From positions 1 to 38,211 of the forward strand of contig DAIDJG010000192.1 of the NCBI GenBank assembly GCA_027451445.1: a stretch of DNA of 38,211 bases, read 5' to 3'. Shown in pieces: positions 31,600-38,211 of the stretch; the first letter of the stretch is position 1; every line of letters begins with the position of its first letter. The translations under genes and the position numbers were made by a program. The notes beneath the pieces were generated by a model. It was not told the DNA's origin and did not search any database. It was given only the letters and a program-made list of their open reading frames with translations. Source of the stretch: Singulisphaera sp. Its GTDB lineage: Bacteria > Planctomycetota > Planctomycetia > Isosphaerales > Isosphaeraceae.

Positions 31600-31960
31600 G
31601 AGGCCATCGCCCACCCCCCCAACTCTGGGAAGTTGAAAAGTCCCGGTGGACAGCGTTGCGCGTTCCGTCATTTCTGTTGCGCGCTTGGCCCTGAAAGGGC
31701 CAGACAGGAAAGCCCAGGGCAACGCCCTGGGTATGCGTGACACAAAAACATGATTCCGCCCTGACGGGGCGGGACAGGCCGACGCGGCCCCTTCAGGGCG
31801 GCACAGAAGCAAGGTAGGCATCGGTCCCCAGGGCTTTGGCCCTGGGCTTTCCTGTCTGACCCTTTCAGGGCCAAGAAAATGCACCGTCGCGTAACGTTTT
31901 TCGCGCAGAAGAGGGCCAGAAAACCGTGACGCGAGGCCGATTTTTCAACTCCCCACCCCT
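31600..31960. repeat. Nested palindromic intergenic repeat
   Basis: Outer arms of about 48 bases (31684-31731 and 31827-31875) are near-perfect reverse complements, each containing CCCTGAAAGGG or its variant, GACAGGAAAGCCCAGGGC and the AACGCCCTGGG end. A second hairpin sits in the centre (31756-31770 with 31786-31801). Outside, GAAGTTGAAAAGTC at 31629 and its inverted counterpart near 31940 suggest that the palindrome continues. Frames across it encode Pro/Arg-rich nonsense and are not genes. Confidence 0.75.
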
Positions 31961-32059
31961 ACCCCCCTTCCCAAGATAAATAGTTATATGTTTGTTATTG
32001 CGAAAATATGCGCAACGCGAATGTGAACCGCTCTACGCAACGTGGAACGGGTTTCCCAA

Positions 32060-33830
32060 TCAGTCCGTGTAGTATTTGTTCTCATCAGGGAACTCTTCAT
32101 CCACGAGAATCTCATCCTTTTGCGCCAGGAATTGATCCAGCGGCGGACGTTGCGTGAGTCCGATGGCCCGCTCGCACGCGTGGGCGAGCGCAAGGAGCGT
32201 GCTCTCGTCGTAAATGCGGCCAATCATCAGTTGCGGTTTGGGCAACGGGAACCCGTCGGTCGGCTCGAACTTCCCTCGGGAACGCGATCATCGGGTGCCC
32301 CGTCGGATTGCTGTACCACTGCCATTTGTCTTCAGGGTTCACGTCCGAAATCCATTATTTACACATTTATATATCAATAGATTTCATCAGTTTAACAAAA
32401 CGCTCCATGATGACGGAACGCAGCCGATTGAGCTTCAAATAATCGACAGCCGTAAGATAGTGGCCCAGCAAAAAGAACTGGGGCCAACCCTTCACGCCCT
32501 TCGGTTCTCCACGACGCGTGAGATCCTCGAACGCGGCGGCCGCCTCGCTGGCGACAAGCCCTGTGGCGAGGTGATTCGTCGGCAGTCCAAAGTCCTCTTT
32601 CAAACGGAGCCGATCGACGGGAACGAGCTTCACGCCCAGTTCGCGCAGTAGTCGAAGCTCGTCGCTCTTCCCGTCTTCGCGACCGGTTGCGACGTAGCCC
32701 ACGCGAATCGTGGAAATCTCCCGCGAAGACGGCCAAACGTACGGCCGGTCAACCGCGGCCGGGTCGCGCGGATCGGCCCCGTGAATCGCGGCGAGGACCA
32801 GGCCGCAGTCGTCCACACTGCGGCAGATCGGCCCGATCTTGTCGAGCGACCAACAGAGCTGCATGCAGCCATGTCGACTGACGCGTCCGTACGTCGGTCG
32901 CAGTCCCACTGCGCCACAGACGACGGAAGGACCGATCAGGCTTCCCGTGGTTTCCGTGCCGATCGCAAAGCCGACGAGCCCCGCCGCGGCGGAGACGGCC
33001 GACCCCGACGATGAACCCGCGGCATCCCGGCGTGGATTCCACGGATTCCGTGTGATGCCGCGATACCACAACACCGATCCGCCGGCCATTGTATTCGTGG
33101 CCAGTTTCGCGACGAGCACCGCACCGGCATTCTCGAGCCGTTCGGCGACGGCCGCCTTCACGTCGATCACACGGTCGCGATATTGCCCCACGCCCCAGGT
33201 CGTCGGATAGCCCGGATAGGAGAAGATGTCCTTGATCCCCCAGGGGATTCCGTGCAGCGGTCCGCGATCGTTTTTGGCCCGCAGTTCCCGGTCGGCGCGC
33301 TCGGCTTGTTTGAGTGCCAGGTCGTCCATGAAGGTCACAACACACTTGAGCAGCGGATCGTAGCGCCGGAGCCGTTCCAGATACAACTTCGTCAATTCGA
33401 CCGACGAAATCTGACGATTGCGCAGCAGTTTCCCGAGCTGCCGAATGGAACTGAACGCCAGATCCTCGTCGGAGTCGGGCCGTGAAAGCAGGTCGGAGTC
33501 CAGTGCCGGAGCCGACTTGACGTCGTAGCCGCGAGGATCCGGCAGCGCTGCGGGACTGGCAAGCGGAACGAATCGGAGCCCCGGCAGCAGCGCATTGCCG
33601 AACTCGATCGGTCGCACGCGTTCCAGGTCCGTCTGCACCATCTTGAAGGCGTTGACGAGCGTTTCCCGTTGCGGATCGGTGAGCTCGAGGCCAGCCACCC
33701 ACTCCGCCTCGGTAACCAACTCAAGTGAAACCGGCCTCTTGGCTACGTTCGCTGCCAACGCCCGCTGAAAGGCGCCCGTTCCGATCCCTGTCGCCGCGAG
33801 AATTTCGAGCGCTCGTCGCCGTGTGAGCAT
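32060..33830 (-). pseudogene. Exported amidase-signature enzyme, C-terminus broken by frameshifts
   Basis: ATG 33830 has GAGGG upstream. The N-terminus MLTRRRALEILAATGIG is a Tat-like signal. The amidase signature is intact: PLHGIPWGIKDIF (Lys200), GSSSGSA (272-278) and GTETTGSLIGPS with the likely nucleophile Ser297, so the Lys-Ser-Ser triad is present. The frame ends after MKSIDI at a TAA in an AT-rich patch (about 32367). The family C-terminus is still readable beyond: DVNPEDKWQWYSNPTGHP in the same frame after a second TAA, then KFEPTDGFPLPKPQLMIGRI in the next frame (32060-32280), to the stop at 32060. One surplus base near 32279 and compensating shifts near 32350-32370 explain all of it. 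Either a recent pseudogene or base-calling errors. Confidence 0.8.
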
Positions 33831-34036
33831 GGTTCGCGTCCCTCGGAATGAGGTGTCCAGGAGAATGCAGGCGTCGTTGGAGCGCGTCGTCGGTTGGGCG
33901 TCATGGATCGTGAGCCGGAACTCGCCGACGGCAGATCCCCCAGGAGGAGCACCGCCGGAATTGATCAAGCTTTCAAGGGCCTTCGCGGTCTGGAGGCGGG
34001 CAACCTCGCGGAAGAACGCGGTTTGGCTTGCGCTGT

Positions 34037-34158
34037 CTAGCCAACGACCTTCGACCCCACCGGCACAAGGCGCGTGGGGTCGCGTCGGGATGACGCGCAG
34101 GCGTCGCCGACGCTAGCCGGAGACCTTCTTCACCACCCGCACAAGGCGTGTGAGGTCG
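34037..34158. repeat. Two 46-bp direct repeats with 76-bp period, first one a hairpin
   Basis: Copies at 34037-34082 and 34113-34158 share CTAGCC, GACCTTC, GCACAAGGCG, GTG and GGTCG at identical spacing, about 37 of 46 positions matching. Copy 1 has a perfect 9-bp stem CGACCCCAC/GTGGGGTCG (34052-34060 and 34074-34082); copy 2 does not keep the pairing. It lies upstream of the amidase. Confidence 0.6.
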
Positions 34159-35488
34159 TGGAATGGCGTGCGATGCGTCTCGGGCCAAACGAAACGGGTC
34201 CACACAGTATTGGGCCTCAGGGAGCGCATCACTACAGTAACGCCGAGTTTACGAAGACCGAAGAGCGCCGCGACCCTCGCAGGTCCCCCAAATTCCGTTC
34301 CTGACCGGGACACTCTCATCACTGCCAGGACCCGTCCCTACCTGGGTGAACCGCCCCGCGGTCAGGCGCGCACCGATGAAAATCCGTGCCCTCGCGGATT
34401 TTTTTCCGCACAATCGAGGTCGCTGGACGTATACTATGTGATCTTTAGTTTAGTAATGGCCGTTTCCCATCGCCTCAACGAGCCCGATGTAGCCGAGGGT
34501 CGGTCGGAAATCAGGTTATGGGAGGGTCGGTGCATCGTGTTGCCAACCAATCTGGTCGCGACCCGTTCATCCGCTTTGGTCCATGGGGCGACGCATTGCT
34601 CCGGCTGGCCAACGTCGGGGAGCGAAACCACGGATTGCATGCTTACCGCGCGACGGCGAGCGTACCGCCATATTAATCTTGAGACGCCCATGATCGCCGC
34701 TCACACGACGAAACTGCGTGCAATCATGGGACCAATCTCGCGACAAGTGTCACGCGGTATATTTCGGGTATCCCGTAAATTTCGGGTGTATTTTTCGAAT
34801 AGCATGTACGCTCATTTGGGAAGAATACACAGATTGGATGAGATGCCTTGCGACAGGTCGCGGACCGCTCGGTCTCGGACGGACCGTTACACGGATCGCG
34901 CAGTATTTGGCGACTGCTCACGATCCTTCGTAAATCTCGGGACCCTTTTCGAACCCGATCTCGGACGGACGCCTCGCCAGATCGCCCGGGAGCGGACGAA
35001 CTGCGGGTTCATCAAATATTCATCGTCGACGGTCATAAACGCAGAAACGCGCAAAACCAGAAGGAGTTCTGGAACCCGTTTCAGCATCAGGAGTTATGCA
35101 GTTCCAGTTGGTCAAACTCAAGCGGAGTAATGGAAATTACTACCATTCCAGGAGTTGCGGCGTTTCGCGACGACGGGCACCGGGTCTCGAGACGAGCGGA
35201 TCGGCGTCGGTCGTCGGACACACGGGCGACGGCCCGGCGAGTCCGTGGTCTTGCCGTTACGGCCGCGCGGTCGTCGGGTGATGGTGGCGTCGTACGGGTG
35301 CTTCAAAACGTGCCCGTTAGGGTTTACGATGGATGCGGTTTCGGCGTCGCAATCAACGGCGCCAAGTGACGTGAATACCCTCTGCCTCCCACGGAGCCGC
35401 CAGAGCAGAGGAGCGGCTTCACGACAACTCGGCGCCGATTGTGAGACTGGCCCGAGCCCCCTTTCCTGACACCAAAGGCCGAAGCGCC
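34159..35488. other. 1.3-kb stretch without a convincing gene
   Basis: The longest frame (34150-35130, plus) has an Arg/Thr/Ser-rich, motif-free translation with no ribosome site and unusual codon composition for this window, so I do not accept it. Local GC is lower than around it. A possible terminator lies at 34379-34406. Near 34756-34790 there is a short tandem of ATTTCGGGT. Possible remnants of decayed genes; nothing else recognised. Confidence 0.35.
34379..34406 (+). terminator. Possible rho-independent terminator
   Basis: AAAATCCG (34379-34386) pairs with CGGATTTT (34395-34402), and more T residues follow. No recognised plus-strand gene ends just before it, so the transcript it would stop is unknown. 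Confidence 0.45.
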
Positions 35489-38211
35489 ATGAGATGTCGA
35501 CAACTCATCCTGATGTTGCTGTTTGGCCTTGCCTCGACGTCGTTGCACGCGGCGCCGGCGATCGATTTCGGACGCGACATCCAGCCGATCTTTGCCCAGC
35601 ACTGCTATCGCTGTCACGGTGCCAAGAAGCAGCAAGGGGGCTTTGCGCTTCATGAGAAGACGAGAGCTCTCGCAGGCGGCGACGGCGGCAAGGCCATCGT
35701 GCCGGGCAAGAGCGGAGAGAGCCGGCTGTATCGGTTTGTGGCCGGTCTGGACGAGGAGACGGTCATGCCGCCCGAGGAGGCAGGCAAACCGCTCTCGGCC
35801 GAGCAGGTGAAGCGGCTACGCGACTGGATCGATCAGGGGGCCATTTGGCCCGAGGACGGTAATGCCCCCAAAGCCGTTGCCAGCGATCATTGGTCGTTCA
35901 AAAAGCCCATACGGCCAACGCCACCCCCGGTGAAGAACGCAGCCTGGCCGCGCAACGATATCGACCGGTTCATCCTGGCACGACTTGAGAAGGAAGGATT
36001 CACTCCTTCGCCGGAGGCCGATCGCGCGACCTTGGTCCGTCGGCTCAGCCTCGACCTCACCGGCCTGCCGCCAACGCTCGCGGAGGCCGATGCCTTCCTT
36101 AATGACACACGCCCTGATGCCTATGAGCGGCTCGTCGACCGCTTGCTCGACAGTCCCCACTACGGCGAGCGCTGGGGTCGCCACTGGCTCGACCAGGCAC
36201 GCTATGCCGACACCAACGGCTACGAGAAGGACCGCGAGCGGTCGATCTGGCCGTATCGCGACTGGGTGATCCAGGCCTTGAACGATGACATGCCCTTCGA
36301 TCGGTTCACCATCGAGCAGATCGCCGGCGACATGCTCCCGAAGCCAACGCTCGCCCAGCGCACCGCGACGGGTTTCCACCGCAACACCATGCAGAACGAA
36401 GAAGGGGGCATCGACATCGAGGAATTCCGCTTCGTGTCGCTCGTCGACCGCGTCGCCACGACGGGGACAGTCTGGCTGGGCCTGACCATCCAGTGCGCCC
36501 AGTGTCACACGCACAAGTTCGACCCGATCACACAGCGCGAGTATTACCAGTTCCTCGCCTTCTTCAATAACGCCGACGAACCCGAGATCGACCTTCCCCG
36601 GCCCGAGCTCCAAACGAAGCGGGCCGAAATCGAGAGCCGGATCGCCGCCCTCGAGACAGGCCTGGCCGACGCATTCCCAGCGGAAGAAAGCACGGGGAAC
36701 TGGAAGCCGCTCAAGCTCGTTGAAGCTCGCTCTGAACACGGCGCGACCCTCAAGGGCCGGCCCGACGGCTCCGTTCTCGTCTCCGGCCGCTCGCCAGCGA
36801 GTGATTCCTACACCGTCGTGCTCGACACGGCCTTGAGCCAGGTGAGCGCGCTCAAGCTCGAGGCCTTGACCGACCGCTCACTCCCGAGTACCGGGCCCGG
36901 CCGTACGCCGCACGGCAACTTCGTGCTCACCCGCATCAAGGCGACGGCCTCGCCGATCGGCAAGGGAGGCGACGCGACCCCCATCACGCTGGCGTCAGCG
37001 ACCGCCGACTTCTCGCAGAACCAGTTTGACGTCGCCGGAGCCATCGACGACGACCCGGCGACGGGCTGGGCCATTGACGACGGTTCGGGCCATCTCAACA
37101 AGGACCGGACAGCCGTCTTTACCCTCAAGGCCCCGATCGGATTCCCCGGTGGAACGCGATTGACCATCACGCTCGACCAGAGCTACGGCGGCACACATAC
37201 CCTCGGCAATTTCCGCCTCTCGGCGCAAGGGCCGCCGCAGGAAAGCGGTTCGGAGCCACTGGACGTGCGCCGCGAAAAGTACCTGGCGGCGAAGATGGGT
37301 GCGTGGGAAGCGGCGATCAAACCGGTGAACTGGACTACACTCAGGCCCTCGCGCCTGTCGTCCAGGAAGCTGGCAACGTTGACCGTTCAGGGCGACGGTT
37401 CGGTGCTCGCGACAGGAGACAAGCCAAACAACGACACGTACGAGGTCGAGCTCCCGGCCGACATCCCGGGCATCACGGCCCTGCGGCTCGAAGTCCTGCC
37501 GGACCCGAGCCTGCCCGACGGCGGGCCGGGCCGGGCTCCCTTGTTCTCGGTTGGCGACTTCATCCTCACGGAGCTCGATGTCGCGGTTGCACAGGGAGAC
37601 GGAAAACCCCGCACGGTGGGTCTAGCAAATGCCTCGCAAGACTACTCCGAAGCAAACCATCCAGCGGCCCTGGCGATCGATGGTATCAGCGACACCGGCT
37701 GGACCGTCAAGGGCGGGATCGGCCGGCCGCATGCGGCGGTCTTCGAGCTGAAAGAGCCGGTCGGCGGGCCGGGGACGCGGCTGTTACTCACACTCCACCA
37801 GGACGGGATTCACCAGTTGACGATCGGCCGATTCCGCATCTCGGTCACGACCGACGCCGGCCCGGTACGAGCCTCCGGACTGCCGGCCGAAATCGAGGCG
37901 ATTCGCCTTGTGCCCCCCGAGCGCAGGACTGAGGCGCAAGCAAGGGAAATGCGGCGTCACTACCTCTCCGTCGCACCCGAGCTAGCGGCGCAGCACGCGA
38001 AGATCGCCGAGCTCAGAAAGTCGCTTCCTAAGTATCCGACGACGATGGTGATGCAAGAGCGCTCGCCCGAGCATGCCAGGACCACGCACATCCACAAGCG
38101 CGGCGAGTTCCTCAAGCTAGCCGAGCCGGTGGAAACGGGAGTACCGGCGGTGCTCCCGCCCCTGCCTTCGCAGGGGCCGCGCGACCGCCTGGCCCTGGCG
38201 CGCTGGCTGGT
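35489..38211 (+). CDS. PSD1 cytochrome/DUF1549/DUF1553 protein, cut by the window end
   Basis: 907 codons with no stop before the window ends. A signal peptide (MRCRQLILMLLFGLASTSLHA) is followed by a planctomycete cytochrome c domain: heme motif C39-YR-C42-H43 and MPP near 93. DUF1549 spans about 150-360 and contains GERWGRHWLDQARYADTNGY and a second CxxCH (C336, C339, H340). Between about 404 and 790 two related modules occur in tandem, each starting NW-(K/T)-(P/T)-L, with GDGSVL/PDGSVL, GPGR, DD-T-W and a TL-NFR/LTIGRFR end. DUF1553 starts near 860, from TTMVMQERSPEHARTTHIHK to RDRLALARWLV. It is exported, probably periplasmic, and belongs to a family often next to DUF1501 proteins. Substrate and electron partner are unknown. 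AAAGG precedes ATG 35489. Confidence 0.9.
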   Translation, partial: MRCRQLILMLLFGLASTSLHAAPAIDFGRDIQPIFAQHCYRCHGAKKQQGGFALHEKTRALAGGDGGKAIVPGKSGESRLYRFVAGLDEETVMPPEEAGKPLSAEQVKRLRDWIDQGAIWPEDGNAPKAVASDHWSFKKPIRPTPPPVKNAAWPRNDIDRFILARLEKEGFTPSPEADRATLVRRLSLDLTGLPPTLAEADAFLNDTRPDAYERLVDRLLDSPHYGERWGRHWLDQARYADTNGYEKDRERSIWPYRDWVIQALNDDMPFDRFTIEQIAGDMLPKPTLAQRTATGFHRNTMQNEEGGIDIEEFRFVSLVDRVATTGTVWLGLTIQCAQCHTHKFDPITQREYYQFLAFFNNADEPEIDLPRPELQTKRAEIESRIAALETGLADAFPAEESTGNWKPLKLVEARSEHGATLKGRPDGSVLVSGRSPASDSYTVVLDTALSQVSALKLEALTDRSLPSTGPGRTPHGNFVLTRIKATASPIGKGGDATPITLASATADFSQNQFDVAGAIDDDPATGWAIDDGSGHLNKDRTAVFTLKAPIGFPGGTRLTITLDQSYGGTHTLGNFRLSAQGPPQESGSEPLDVRREKYLAAKMGAWEAAIKPVNWTTLRPSRLSSRKLATLTVQGDGSVLATGDKPNNDTYEVELPADIPGITALRLEVLPDPSLPDGGPGRAPLFSVGDFILTELDVAVAQGDGKPRTVGLANASQDYSEANHPAALAIDGISDTGWTVKGGIGRPHAAVFELKEPVGGPGTRLLLTLHQDGIHQLTIGRFRISVTTDAGPVRASGLPAEIEAIRLVPPERRTEAQAREMRRHYLSVAPELAAQHAKIAELRKSLPKYPTTMVMQERSPEHARTTHIHKRGEFLKLAEPVETGVPAVLPPLPSQGPRDRLALARWL

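Noticed and set aside
29391-31622. 743-codon minus-strand frame opposite the LEQLERR protein
   Set aside because: Its Arg/Asp/Val-rich translation has no motifs, and it covers a gene with a good start, export motif and terminator.
31498-31884. Minus-strand frame of 128 codons
   Set aside because: It lies wholly inside the nested palindromic repeat.
34150-35130. 326-codon plus-strand frame
   Set aside because: Low-complexity Arg/Ser/Thr translation, no ribosome site, crosses a probable terminator.
1-38211. tRNA, rRNA, CRISPR arrays, insertion sequences and phage genes
   Set aside because: None found on reading either strand; the repeats seen lack the regular spacing of CRISPR and no transposase-like frame is present.

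Overview
The window comes from a GC-rich bacterial chromosome that is almost certainly planctomycetal. The evidence is: a Ser/Thr-kinase fused to PEGA, LamG, DUF1080 and two formylglycine-generating-enzyme (FGE)-like domains; a PSD1 cytochrome/DUF1549/DUF1553 protein; a secreted protein with an N-terminal LEQLERRELLS motif; a PEP-CTERM protein; and many GC-rich palindromic intergenic repeats. An Isosphaeraceae- or Gemmataceae-like lineage fits, but this is inference from family content only. No rRNA, tRNA, CRISPR array, transposase or phage gene was recognised.

Layout. 1-4648: giant kinase-fusion gene whose kinase N-lobe is missing or scrambled. 4649-6062: mostly intergenic, with two small minus-strand genes. 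6063-9629: compact plus-strand operon (flippase-like membrane protein, polyprenyl-phosphate GT2 glycosyltransferase, large multi-span membrane protein), followed by a long imperfect hairpin built from short repeats. 9840-10598: creatininase-family hydrolase. 10722-13226 (-) and 13348-15882 (+): divergent proton-type P-ATPase and alpha-glucan phosphorylase. 16104-17969 (-): TPR protein interrupted by an in-frame amber codon. 18343-19059: PEP-CTERM protein. 19542-20750: membrane-anchored acidic disordered protein. 20851-21711 (-): sigma-70 factor. 22012-28637 (-): five closely spaced genes read as DUF2760, Hsp70, molybdopterin-fold protein, SNF2 helicase and SWIM protein with a histone-H1-like tail. 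28964-29323: STAS antagonist. 29619-31424: secreted repeat-rich protein. 31600-31960: nested palindromic repeat. 32060-33830 (-): amidase with a frameshifted C-terminus. 34159-35488: no convincing gene. 35489 to the end: PSD1 protein, cut by the window.

The two points I find most notable are the DUF2760/Hsp70/Mo-fold/SNF2/SWIM operon, which looks like one chaperone plus nucleic-acid-remodelling unit, and a previously unremarked family of about 56-bp repeats. There are four copies with identical internal spacing at 15915, 18121, 18187 and 19024. One copy runs into the PEP-CTERM gene and encodes its last residues and stop codon.

Three genes carry apparent disruptions (kinase N-lobe, amber in the TPR gene, frameshifts in the amidase). 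They could be real decay or assembly errors; the sequence alone cannot decide.
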